The notes below the pieces were generated by a model. That model made no database searches. It worked only from the letters and a program-made list of their open reading frames with translations, and had not been told where the DNA came from. A stretch of DNA of 64,000 bases from Manduca sexta (lineage: Eukaryota > Arthropoda > Insecta > Lepidoptera > Sphingidae): NCBI RefSeq assembly GCF_014839805.1, contig NC_051135.1, positions 10,791,291-10,855,290 of the forward strand. The letters are read 5' to 3'. Made by a program: the position numbers and the translations under genes. Shown here in pieces: positions 36,771 through 48,091 of the stretch; positions within the stretch are counted from its first letter, which is position 1, and every line of letters begins with the position of its first letter.

Positions 36771-39478
36771 TATTTTGGTGTTATATTTTGATTTGTAATT
36801 TGTAAGTTTAATTTTACTTATTGAATCAAAACGAAAGGGTTCGTTTGTTTTGTCTATGATTACAATATTTTTCGTGTTTTTTTTTTATTAAAATCTAATA
36901 ATTTCAGTTGTTAACTTCCAAAATAGCTTTACAAAATTTGTTCTAATTACTAAATTGTGCCTTGAAGTTCATATAAAGTTCGTAAGGAGTATCAAATTAA
37001 CCGAAACTCAAATTTATATAGACCGTTTACCATTAAACGTACTCCGATTTGCAAGACACACTAATATTAGAAACTGCTGGCGAACAAAAACCGCAAGGTT
37101 CCTAATGAATATTGTAGGCTTTATTAATTGCTTTTACGTGTTAGGGCGAGCTCACATTGACACATTTAACGTGACAAATTTGTCGCTAGGGGACTATTTT
37201 TGGTCGAGGCTTCCACTATGCAATATTTCTTGTTAGCTATGCATAAATGAATTAATGTTTAGTTATTGAAATTTTATTATTTATATTTCATACATGATGA
37301 CTTAGTCCCATAGGCAGTTTCTACGAGTCAATATAAAGTGGAATTTGATGCATGGACTATAAATAACCTTCATAAAACAGTGTTTGATCGCTCTAAATCG
37401 TTTACCCGTCAAATTTGATGTCCACACAAAATTTAAATTCACGAACATTTTCTAAAAAGCATAAATTGAAAATCTATGGTTTATGAGGTGCATGACTCGA
37501 ACTGTGTGTAGACTGTGACTATGTTATAGGCCGTTTTGGACATATACAGATTTCTATTTATAACCGAAAGGTGTTATAAATATGGAAATAAACGAATGTG
37601 GGTTGACCTGTGTGAAAACTTTGTCATGTTCGAATAATACACGTTATGGAAAGGTTGCCTCTAAAATTAGACACCGACCACGGCTTTTGTTGATTTTTTC
37701 ACCTCTCTTCTAAACAAAACGTTGTTGAACACTTTTTCAATTTATATGATATTTTTAATATGAACATTTCTATCCAGGAAATTGGGCGTTTTTTGTGAGA
37801 TTTTTATTTGGAACATATTGCTCAGGAGGAACTGCGAGCAAAAGATGTTTTAAGCTATAAATTTGACACCTATAAAATAATAAGTATGCCCTACACTTAA
37901 AGTGTATCGCGAGTCAAGTGCGCCTCGCTTCTACCGAGAAGCAAACTTCATTTGTAGTTAAAATGAGCCTTAAAGATTCTTGACGGGAAACCTATATTGA
38001 CGTTGAAAAGTTTCGTTACAATTTAATGTACGCCTTTATTAGAGAATATAGGTCAAGCATAATTTTGTTTGAATATAATTGATACAAAATTTGTAATAAC
38101 ATGATTATTTTTAGAATTTGGTTCTTTATCAAAAGCAATAGAATTACATGATAATATTATTTATACAGAGTGGAAAACATTTTTTAGTGTTTCGTAGCTT
38201 TTGAAAAGGAAATTATTCACTGTCGAAATACAATGCATATTCGCATAAACGAAACATGAAATATGTATTTTTTTTTATCTAATAAGAATAAAATCATCAA
38301 TATTCACGTACAGACTGTATACATTTTCAAATGCCAAATATTTAATCTTTATCTAAAGACAAAATATCAAACCGAGCGTACCCTAGAGATATAATTTAGG
38401 AAAACTTTTCCCCGCTAGGATAAGCATGTTAAAGGGACAAGATGAAGGAACAATAGAAAGCAAATGAGTTGTAAGTTATTCACCGTCCGCTGCCGTAATG
38501 GCTCCGGGAAGGGCGGGTTTAGTAAAAAAAATAGGGAAGATATGGTTCCCTTTTTAGGGATCAGAAAATTGTGGCGCAGTTGACAATTTATGTAGAGGAT
38601 TGATAATAAAGCAAATTCATTATTTTATATTGAAATTTCTGTGTCCTTCCTTCTTTGAATGGTTGCTGATAGTATGGCTGAATTGCTTTAACCTTAAACA
38701 TGCGTCTCATTCTACCTTCTATCTACTACGTCTAGTTGTCCATTTTTTTGGTAATTATAGAAAGCTTCATAACCATTTATTACATAGTTACTTATAACAG
38801 AATATTTAATTTCAATAAGACGACTTTTATTCCAAGCGAAAATTGTTATCCATTTAGATCCGTTAACAACATCTAAAAATGTTTTTCCTTTTTTTATAAA
38901 TTAAACATCGATTTATACCATGTTTTAGCAAAATAAATTGATTTTGATTTTTGATTATGAATAAATCTATTTAGACCACTAACTTAGTAAGCAGGTTACC
39001 TAATTCTATACAACCTTTCTATGTATGTATGCAATGTCGTAATAAGTTTGATTACCTAGCATTTCTAAACACTTTTGTGTACTGAAAATCACCTTCTAAT
39101 ATGTGCAAAATCTGTTGAATACAGCATCACAAAGCAAACATCAGCATCATTACAATTTTATAACCTAAAACCCGTTTTATTGGCGCCACATATAAAAACA
39201 AAATGGCCGCCGTATTACAGTTAAAGACATAATTCCATGTTTATGGGACAATCTGGTCACTATGGTATTTCACGCTCTGTATAAAATCCAATGATGTTTT
39301 ATATTAATACTGAGAACGCGTTATCAAAGAACACGTAATTGTCCTAATTGGGACGAATGCATAGTGCATGTACTTCGTGTAAATGACAGTTATTAGCTGT
39401 CATTTTTTATTTTTAGTTACATTATTTAGTCTAGTTAGGACAGTTGTGATAAAATAATTAGTATAAAATTATGAGTTA

Positions 39479-39850
39479 CTAGCTTTTGCTCGCGGCTTCG
39501 CCCACGTAATGGAGTTTTCCGGGATAAGAACCCCGCTATATATTTTCCCGGGATTGAAAGTAGCTATTTCAAAACAATCCTACGGTACATTATCTTTGTC
39601 TAACTCCAATGGTTTAGTCAGCGTACGCCAAGATAGCATTTTTTTCCGACTTACTTGATATGTATCGTTATATTGTGGCCAATTTACACAAAATCATTAT
39701 AAATTGTAGCCTATGTGTTATTCTGATGTATAACCAAAATTACTGTAAAGTTTTATCCAACTACGTTCAGTAGTTTTTTCGTGAAAGAGGAACAAACATA
39801 CATACATCCATCGTCTCAATTTTTTTTGCATTTATAATATTAGTAGGATA
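39479..39850 (+). repeat. Widespread lepidopteran interspersed repeat (CTAGCTTTTGC family)
   Basis: It begins CTAGCTTTTGCTCGCGGCTT and continues with TTTTCCGGGATAAGAACCCC, TGTGTTATTCTGATGTATAA, CTACGTTCAGTAGTTTTTTC and GTGAAAGAGGAACAAACATA. It ends TTATAATATTAGTAGGATA. A shorter, inverted copy lies at 52363-52627. No protein is recognised. Such ends have been linked to Helitron-like or LINE-derived families; the class is not decided here. Confidence 0.65.
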
Positions 39851-39914
39851 AAAAATTGCAAAACAATAGTAACTGCGAACCAAAATCATTTACTTAATTA
39901 ATAATAGCAAGTGG

Positions 39915-40052
39915 TCTTGGATAATCCGATTCCGAGAATGAACCAATCAAAATAAGTCATTTTTAAACATGTCAAAAATACTTTGTTCTGGTTGGTCCAT
40001 TTTGGAGATAGATCGAAATAAGCAATTAGGATCCTTTATTGAAAATTGCGGT
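39915..40052 (-). mobile_element. MITE-like element (CAATAAACGATC inverted ends), truncated
   Basis: The reverse complement shares CCATTTTGGAGATAGATCG-type blocks, AACCAATCAAAATAAGTCAT and the end TTTATTGAAAAT with 43797-43955 and 60577-60711. One terminal repeat is present near 40040-40052. The opposite end is cut short. Confidence 0.5.
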
Positions 40053-40543
40053 TAGTTTAAAGCTTGTTTAAATGGATTCATAAATACAGTTCTGTTTCTG
40101 CACTTCCAGGCTCGTAACTGCAATATTATTAAGGGTCTCTGTGGTTATGGATTTTAGTTCGCTATAATTCAGTTTCTTTTAGAATATCTTGTTTAAGTTT
40201 ACTTTGAACATTTTCATAAATAAATTAGTTTATAGTAAACTAGCGACCCGCCCCGGCTTCGCACGGGTGCAATGCTGATACTAAATACACTACAGAAAAA
40301 CTGTGAACGTTGTATATAAAAACATAGCGGCCCGCTCTGGCTTCGCACGGGTATAACATAACAAAATAACAGTATTTCTCCACTATTTAATGGGTGTTAT
40401 TATTATATATATAAACCTTCCTCTTGAATCATTCTATCTATTAAAAAAAAACGCATCAAAATCCGTTGCGTAGTTTTAAAGATTTAACCATGAGCATGTG
40501 GTCAAAAAATGTAACAAGAAGTATGAGGCAGGGTATGACATAC

Positions 40544-41311
40544 TGGGCACGCCACGATAGCGGCGGTAAGTCCCCTCTTCGAGGTGTGGCTGACGAGACG
40601 TCACGGCGTCCTCTCATTCCGGACGACGCAGGTACTGACCGGTCACGGCTGCTTCGGCAGGTACCTGTATCGGATCCGGGTGGAGGATACGCCCGCGTGT
40701 TTTTACTGTACGGATCGGCCAGAGGACACGGTGGAGCATACGGTGGAGGTGTGCCCAGCTTGGGCTGAGCACCGCCGTGTTCTCACAACGGCCATCGGTG
40801 GCGGAGACCTCTCGCGTCGGGGCCTGGTAGAAGCCATGCTCCGGGGCGAGAGAGGGTGGGACGCAGTCACCTCCCTCTGCGAGGACGTGATGCTCGCAAA
40901 GGAGGTGGCGGAACGGATACGGCGCCAAAGCGCCCAACGTCCCATCCGCCACGGCAGACGCACAAGACGCGGGCGTCGAACGTCTGCTGAGGATCGTCGG
41001 CCTCCATAGGCGCGGACCGTCGGGTGACGAGCATTGGGTAGCTCGTCGCCCGAAACACCCCTAACGGCCCGTGTGTACGGCGCGTAGTGTTCCACGCGCG
41101 CCTCGAAGAGCAGTGTCAGCATAATTTGCGGGGCCCTTTAGGGCCGGTGCCTGCCTAGGTCTCAATGCCACCGGATCTTGGACCTAGGCACATAGGCAAA
41201 GGATGGGAACACAGTAGGTTCTTAGTCAGTAAAAGTCTGACACGCTCTCCCGCCCATCCCAAGGCGGGAGATAGTCAACTGACGATTTACCTACGTAAAA
41301 AAAAAAAAAAA
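40544..41311 (+). mobile_element. R1-clade LINE 3' end with poly(A), inserted in the piggyBac end
   Basis: The fragment codes, to a stop at about 41007, for the R1-type C-terminal region. It reads LSFRTTQVLTGHGCFGRYLY, then the cysteine-histidine motif CFYCTDRPEDTVEHTVEVC (C-x2-C-x9-H-x4-C), CPAWAEHRRVL and a basic tail. About 290 bases of 3' UTR and a run of 15 A follow. The direct repeats GGGTATGACATAC (40531-40543 and 41312-41324) are the target-site duplication. It is GC-rich in strong contrast to its surroundings, so it gives several overlapping false frames on both strands (40466-41122). It is 5'-truncated and inactive. Confidence 0.88.
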
Positions 41312-41633
41312 GGGTATGACATACCCCTTAAAAAAATTGGCTGTAAAACTTGTTTCTGAAGAAGTATTATACTATTTATTTTTTGGTATAATAAGACAAT
41401 ACCATCATAACGCATTGGAAATAAAACAATCGCGCCATTTTAACAATTTTATTTTTTTACCTCGATGGAAATAAGTCACTTTGAATTTCAAACAAACACT
41501 TTCAGTCTCTTAAAAACTAAAAGAAACTAAAGTAAAACCAGTTTTATGATAAAAAAAAACTTAATCGTATGATAGAATATGAAATAATTTTCTTTATAAA
41601 CTAAAAAAAATCACAAAAAAAATTAGGAACATC

Positions 41634-42272
41634 TTAGGAACTGGAGATAAAATCTGTGCAGTTTTTGCAAAAAAACATTGCATGCTCCACACTAATAGCC
41701 TTTCCTCAGCTTTTTCATGAGTATTTTGTCTTATGATTATTTTTGTTGGGGTAATCTCTACATCTAATAAAATGACCAGGAACATTTTGAGTCGATGAAA
41801 GTGATTCGTTGATCTGGGAAGAAATTCTCTGACGTATATAAATCGAAATATATATTTTTGTCATTTCACATCTTCAGGTGTTCGTAAACTAAAGCCAAGC
41901 CTAAGTTACGGATGAAATCGGTCCATTTAGTGTCTTTGCCCTGATTTTCACGAAACATAGGACCCCTGGGGGCCCGTGGGCCCCTCTCAGGGGATCCGCA
42001 AGTAAAATAAAAGTTAAAAGAAAAACTATAAAGTGCACGCTTTTGCACTCTTGTATATCTAAAAAATAAATACAGAAGTAAACTGCTAGTAAAAACAAAT
42101 TTAAGAATCCAACTGAACAACATCAACCCAAACATTACGACTTTGGTCGCAAAAAAGGTCGCATAAGGTGGCATTAGTGGTCCGCACTAAATAAAAGTTT
42201 GCGAAACCTTGTTCTAGTAAGTACATCTTCTATCATAGACCGAAGTTGTTTTTTTCTATTTTCAACATCCAT
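41634..42272 (-). pseudogene. piggyBac-like transposase remnant
   Basis: On the minus strand an ATG at 42272-42270 opens MDVENRKKQLRSMIEDVLTR, soon followed by a stop. Further along the frames hold KVVMFGLMLFSWILKF, KWTDFIRNLGLALVYEH and VPGHFIRCRDYPNKNNHKTK. The last piece is FFCKNCTDFISSS and a stop (41636-41634). The order N-terminus, 'FI+.LG..LV' helix and C-terminal Cys-rich region agrees with piggyBac transposases, which end in a CxxC-type cross-brace domain. The DDD catalytic core is missing and there are several frameshifts and stops. The length is about a third of an intact gene. Confidence 0.65.
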
Positions 42273-43796
42273 TTTCTATTAAAATCTACAATTACACAAA
42301 GGAAATAAGTTAAAATAGCAGAAAAAGCAATTTTAGTTTTTGTCACACCAGCTATGAGGCGGGGTATCACGTACCCGAACTCAGTTTGCAAGCGTGTAAC
42401 TCGAATGCAGGTTGCCGCGACACTGTGATCACCCCACTATTACCTTCCGCAACCCTGTAACTCCAGCTACTCAAAGAGACTATAAGTTTGAAAGTCAGGC
42501 ACAAAAAATATACGCCAGTAATTAACATGGGGGGTATGACATACCCCGCCACACGCTCGCCGGGTTAAGCATACATAAGGACAGAGAAAGCGACTTTGTT
42601 TTATACTATGTAGTGATTATTTAAATTTTATTTAAATTATTAAATTAGTTTATAGTTTATAGATCGGACCGCCAACAGCTAAAAATTTAAAAAGTTGTAT
42701 AATTGTAAAATGTAGATGTTGTAACTTTGACTTTACGGATGTCGTATACGCTATTCTCCGAAATCGCCTAAACGATTTCAATGATTTTTTTACGAGAGTT
42801 TAATTCATTCTATCTTGAATTATGGGATAATTTTGGAATCGATAGGTGGCGCTGTTGTAGAGAAGTAGAAGATTAAAGGTAGTCTACATAAAATGCGACT
42901 TACGTAGTAGAAGGGTGGAAGGACATCTGCCGGCCTCACTAGTAATATATAAAAAGTCTAATATCGGAACTACTATAAGTTAGGTACTCAATTCCAATTA
43001 GGACTAAGTTTTAATAAACTTAAATAATCCATAGTGTAATGTACTGGATTCCAATTATATCACATATAGTTACCATATTATGCAAATAAAACCAAACAAA
43101 AATAAACTTTAAAACGCACCGCGACATCTTCCAGAACGTTCCATCTTAAACTTCCACCATACACGAACTGTAGTTCGAAATGAAACCCCGTTACACTGTA
43201 GTTTTATCTCGCATCGCGGAAACTTCCGTTGTTTTTACAGCTTCCGTTTCCGAAATGACCGTCGCACATTTCCTGACGTGGCCGCACCAAACAGATTTCT
43301 TTCGGAGTAGCTTTCCAGTAAATTTGGCACAAGCTCCTTACTGATGCGCTTTGGCCCAATTTTTGAACTGTAGCGTGGTTACGTAACATTTGAATTTATT
43401 GAATAAAACTGATTGTGTAGCACTTGGTGGTATTTGAAAACAGTACGTAACATTATATGTACTAAAAAATATGTTTCGATTACTGCATAGCACTTGATGG
43501 TATATGGATACAATGTTACTCAATCTGCCTTCGAAATCTAATATGGAGTCAGCTCAACATTCTTTTACAGCCAATTTGTAGAAAGAATTATCTTTTGTAG
43601 ATTATAATACCAATATAATGACCAAAGATAAAGATGACACTGCGTTCCTCGAAGGTCCTTAGGTGACTTTAGAATCAGCTGTCGTCAAACTAGCTGTTCT
43701 TGTAGAATATCTGTCCGTATGTAATATGGTAGTCGCTGATCAAAATGCAATATTTCTTTTCACGAATTAGTTGACTTAAAGTAATAGCATTAACCT

Positions 43797-43955
43797 TATT
43801 TTCAATAAACAATCCCAATCGCTTTTTTTATCTATCTCAAAAATAGACCAATCCAGAACAAAGTGGTTTTTGAAATCCTTACAAATGACTTATTTTCATT
43901 GGTTTACAATCAAAATCGGATTGAAGATTCAGATTGAGATCATTTATTGTAAACG
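43797..43955 (+). mobile_element. MITE-like element with inverted ends
   Basis: The left end TTTTCAATAAACAATCCCAA and the right end, reverse complemented TTTACAATAAATGATCTCAA, are imperfect terminal inverted repeats of about 20 bases on a 160-bp element. The internal block AAAATAGACCAATCCAGAAC recurs in the copies at 39915 and 60577. It encodes no protein. Confidence 0.6.
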
Positions 43956-44644
43956 GCCGTTAATAGCTTAATATTATGATTATATGAATGCTAACACATA
44001 ATAGAAGAATTAACTTCAAACCAATAGCAATAAAGTCAAACCCACAAAAATAAAATATTTCCTCGCTAATGCTTACTATTTAAGCAGAACTCATAGCGAA
44101 AGGTCTCAATGCCGGGACCTTTTCTATTCAATAATAATTGTAGCAAGCCTATCGGAAATTGTTTGGCTAAAATATTATTATATTTCGGTAAATGTAACTT
44201 ACGATATTGAATCCAATAAACTAGGCAAATACACCGACCGGTTATATTTTTCATAATAAAAGGCGAGTTTATATTGAAGCTCGTTTGTGGAAATATTATG
44301 TGTATTTTTGTTGAAATTTTATTTTGGATGATGTTATCAGCTTTATCTACATTTATAAATGAGGTAAAGTTTGTGAGATGTTTGTAGAACAGAAGAGTAT
44401 GAAAAACCTTTCGCTATCAGAAACAGCGGTAAACATCAGCTGGATGGTTTTTGTGAGTTTCTTTATTGTTCTGAAGAAATAATTTGATTTTTTATATGTC
44501 CCTGATACCGTCATGGACTTGCTTATAATTTCGATTGGGCCCATTTGAAATTTTGATCAGTAAAATGAACTCTATGAACCTGTCTAAAACAATTAAATAC
44601 ATGTCGGCAATAAGGGCGGGATAGTCTCAAATTTGTTATACTTT

Positions 44645-44765
44645 TTCTTTATACGGGCACGTATTAAGTGGAGAGAGTCCAATAAAATGTCGACGGACGA
44701 GAGATGATTATCCCTTGGCAATTGACACAATTATGCCGGCCTGTTGAAACGCGATGTACACAGTT
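44645..44765 (-). repeat. GGTAGGATATAT-family repeat, partial
   Basis: AGTCCAATAAAATGTCGACG, GAGAGATGATTATCCCTTGG and ATTATGCCGGCCTGTTG align with 278-522 and the reverse complement of 6478-6720. Only one half of the family is present. Confidence 0.55.
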
Positions 44766-47574
44766 AATATATCCATTGATATGGATATATTCATTAGTGC
44801 TACAGTAATATTAGAAGTCATAAAAAAGGATGATATGTCAAGCGTTATAAAGACGATGTACTTGCTACCAAAATAGCTATTAATCGAGCAGAATATATTG
44901 AATACAAACAAAACAACGTTTATCAGAACCGAACACGCCGTATTCAATATTTATGACACGAGTTGAGAATGGTTCTCATAATACTCTATTCCTTATTGGA
45001 TATAAGTTTTATAACTCATAAAATAACATAGCCCTGTATATAATAAAATTATCAAAATACCGCATTCTTGGGTTATATAGTCGAAGTCAAATCTTTGCTT
45101 TGTCTAAAGGCAAGTTTCTTGAGGCAAGTCTCGCCTGTCAACGAGCAAGAATTGTCTCAACATTATGTTCAGACTGGGCAATTTTTTATGTCCTTTCTGC
45201 GAGGCGAGAAAATTGCTGCAATTCCGGGTTTAAATAGTTCACATATAGATTGCAATGAGCCAAATATTGAGACCGGTGGCTGCTGAAGTACGTATAGTGA
45301 AAATTAGATAGGTTTGATGATACACGTATCTGGTTAAAATTAAACCCATTTATTTATTTATTATAAGAATAATACGAGGAATGCTTACAATATATTGTAT
45401 CTACTCGACTAAATTTTAAGTTTGATTGCGAGACGCGTTCGTTTTCAGTAGTATTCTACTTTAGGAATACAGAAATACAAATATTTGATTTTTGAAATAT
45501 ACTTGAAAAAGTCATGCACTGACGCTGCAAGTGGGATAACAGTGGGAGAAGCAAGAAGAAATTTTATAAAATCGTACAGGTCTCCTAAAGGATGAAGCCT
45601 TTATCTCCCAGCAATAGTCCTGAGTCGAACTCCACACCGCTGTAGATTGATGCCCTCGGCATGGTTGTCCTAATTCAAAGGCCAGGTTACCATAAAGTCA
45701 GGTATAGCTGAAAAAGCTGACTCTCATCAAACAAACAACGTACAGGGCTTGCAACGAAGAATTCACTTCATGGCATTAGACTAGTAACAAGTCGCCTGAA
45801 AGTCCTTTAAGAATGCCTAGGTTCACATTAAACATCATATAACAAATAAAAACTGTATAAAATGGATAAAATGCCTCTAAAAATAAGCACTTATTTCATA
45901 CATGTAGTTAATATAAAAAAAATACACGGCAAAATTTAATCATCTACGGAAACGCAAAACCAATATATTTTTGGCAACAACTGATAAATCACGTCGCGAT
46001 TCTGCGTATGTATCACATTTTAACATAAATATTATATACAACCAAAATATTTGAATATCAGTGATTTACGTAGAATGTAAGTTGAATGTGGTTCTAAAAT
46101 TGCCAACTGAGTTTACTGTGGTGTTATTACATACTATTATGGAAATGTGTGCAGTCTAGACGAATATGTTACGTTGTGTTTGGAGCTATTTAGACCATTA
46201 TTGCTTAATGTTATACTGTGAAATGTATCAGACATGAAGCTAAAATTTGTCTTTCGGTAATATAAAAAAATATACATCAAATTTAAATATCGTCAAATAG
46301 TCAAAACATTAATTACTACCTTACATTCGAAGATAATGTTTTATTAATAAAATTACTAAAATTAAATAATCTATAAAAAATAATAATTTAATTACAGTTA
46401 CTCTTTTATACATAACTATGAGTGTAGTTGTAATTTAATAACAATATATTTTATTCCAACGAAATAAATTCTAAATTGCTTTAGTACTCGAACATACGAC
46501 CAATTTATCTGGTATTCTATAAATCTAGAAATAAACATGTCACACTTAAGTGACTACCTAATTCCCCTTTTAATGTAAAAATAAAATACTAGCATTCATT
46601 TTTATAAAATACGAAGAAAAAATGCACCAGACCTGGTACAAATTCAAGATTACAAACCGACACTCTTGTTTCTATAAAAAGGTCCATTAAAGAATTTAAC
46701 AAAGAGGGATTAGAGAAGGTTAAAAAATTCATTAAGCTTCTGTAAACGGGGGAAACGGTTTGCTTTTATAAAAGAAAGAAGATTGTATTCATCGTCTGAC
46801 TAAATGACTTAAGATTATAATCACAATCTTTAAAAATATATCTTGACAATTAAATGAAGGGCCAACAAGGAGACCATGAAGGCTGCACAGTCTTCGAAAC
46901 GGGAGATAATAACAATATTAAAATCCGCAATATAATCCGAAAATTAATTTTGTTTTAATGTCTAACATTCACCAGAAACGAACCAAGTCCGAAATCTTAC
47001 AAGCATAGATTTAAAATAAATGAAACCGAAATTGTCTCATTTTAGAAAAATTTTCGAATCACAACTTTTAGTACACTTTGTGGACCTTCATGAAGCTAAA
47101 TCGATATAATATAAGATATTTGCTTTATTCTATAGGTACTTAAATACCGTAAATATAAAATCTATTTTCAGTACAAAGATATCGCTATTGACTCAAGAAG
47201 ACTCGATAACACGATGATAGATCGACCCTAGCTTACGAGATTCTTTGTAATCTGCTAATGCTTTTTATATCAATTGTGGTGATGGATCGGCTGTATTATT
47301 CTTTTGAGAATTTTCTTTTTTTTCTGGCACTTTAATTCGAAGTGATTAATGGATGCGTTATTGTGGTATCATTGGGTGCTAATTAAATTTTATGTTTTCG
47401 TTTTGTATCTAGTGAATATTCTGTTTTTGCTTTGTTAAAAATTTCTGAATCAATTATTCCGCCGTTTGGTGTAATATTTTCAATTTCAAATTTAGATATG
47501 ACTACTTCGTAAGTTACTTGTATGAAGACTATAAAATATTTTTTTTTATATAGCTTTGCCTTCATAAAAACCTC

Positions 47575-47815
47575 ACACATACTGACAAGTTTTATTCCCG
47601 AAAGGCTAGGCAGAGACACAACTAGTTCAGCCACTTTTCGCTATATGTATTCTGTCTCATTACACACGGCGCCTATATCTTCGGTTACAAATACCAGACT
47701 ACGAGTTGATACTGATCATAAAAAAACGAATATCACTTTATCTGACCCAAGATTCGATCCCAAGACCTTACTAGGGTCGGTCATAAGACTACTATGCCAT
47801 AGAGACAATCTCATT
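47575..47815 (-). mobile_element. Degenerate family C SINE
   Basis: The order of blocks matches 4791-5058: TTTTATTCCCGAAAGGCTAG, CAGCCACTTTTCGC, ATACCAGACTACGAGTTGAT, AATATCACTTTATCTGACCC and a decayed box B complement GATTCGATCCCAAGACC. There is high divergence, so it is an old copy. The 101-residue plus frame across it is a shadow. Confidence 0.6.
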
Positions 47816-48091
47816 AATCCAACATAAAGAAATATTAAAGAAAACTTTTTACTCCCTTTTAATTCTCGTAGGGAGTCATTTCTAAAATATAATGACTTGT
47901 TTAATTTTTGTTCTAAAGTACTTTTACAAAGTTCGCGTTAATAAAAGCAATTAACAATATTTCTTTCGATAAACTTTAAACCTCTTAATATTTTTTCTTA
48001 AAACGTCGTTTTAGAATATTAAAATTGTATGAACTGCTGAACAAGAAATTTTTATAAATAATGTTATATTTCGAAAAAAGATTAATCCATA

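Larger units (their letters stand above)
25248..39478 (+). other. Intron 4, proximal 14 kb: few identifiable elements
   Basis: The donor is GTAAGT. Recognised pieces are degenerate family C SINE fragments at about 28118-28250 and 32226-32330 (CCCTGAAGGGGTAG-type tails), a diverged direct duplication at 33005-33374, a 13-base-arm hairpin at 34392-34422 and a family B SINE at 36478-36770. Open frames such as 25463-25795, 26946-27251 and 36955-37236 resemble no known protein and have AT-rich random composition. Nothing further is supported in 28260-32220, 34430-36470 or 36770-39470. Confidence 0.6.
40484..42568 (-). mobile_element. piggyBac-like DNA transposon, decayed and internally deleted
   Basis: TTAA bounds both ends (40484-40487, 42565-42568), matching piggyBac's strict TTAA target. 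The left end reads TTAACCATGAGCATGTGG. The right end, reverse complemented, reads TTAACCCGGCGAGCGTGTGG, a related terminal inverted repeat. Each end is followed by a subterminal palindrome around GGGTATGACATACCC (40531 before the inner insertion, and 42532-42546), with a variant at 42358-42372. Inside, on the minus strand, are remnants of a transposase start and C-terminus. An R1-clade LINE fragment (40544-41311) sits in the left subterminal palindrome. The element cannot be active. Confidence 0.8.
40235..42612 (+). repeat. Older interspersed repeat, split by a piggyBac-like insertion
   Basis: The left part (40235-40487) contains GCGACCCGCCCCGGCTTCGC and, 85 bases later, the related GCGGCCCGCTCTGGCTTCGC, a partial internal duplication. 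It then runs CTATTTAATGGGTGTTATTA and AATCCGTTGCGTAGTTTTAA. The right part resumes at 42565 with TTAAGCATACATAAGGACAG and GAGAAAGCGACTTTGTTTTA. Joined at TTAA, the two read as one uninterrupted repeat of a kind common in Lepidoptera, which proves the intervening 2.1 kb is an insertion. Confidence 0.75.
42613..48091 (+). other. Intron 4, distal part before exon 5
   Basis: AT-rich intron DNA. Recognised pieces are a MITE-like element at 43797-43955, a partial GGTAGGATATAT-family repeat at 44645-44765 and a degenerate family C SINE at 47575-47815. A TTTATTTATTTATT tract at 45348-45361 could be another LINE tail. The stretch 45530-45830 has a somewhat higher GC content and may be an old LINE remnant, but no motif could be read. 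Open frames here, such as 45068-45286, look random. Confidence 0.55.

Noticed and set aside
40466..41122. Several overlapping ORFs of 63-139 residues on both strands
   Set aside because: All but the plus frame from about 40584 are shadows caused by the high GC content of the R1-clade LINE fragment.
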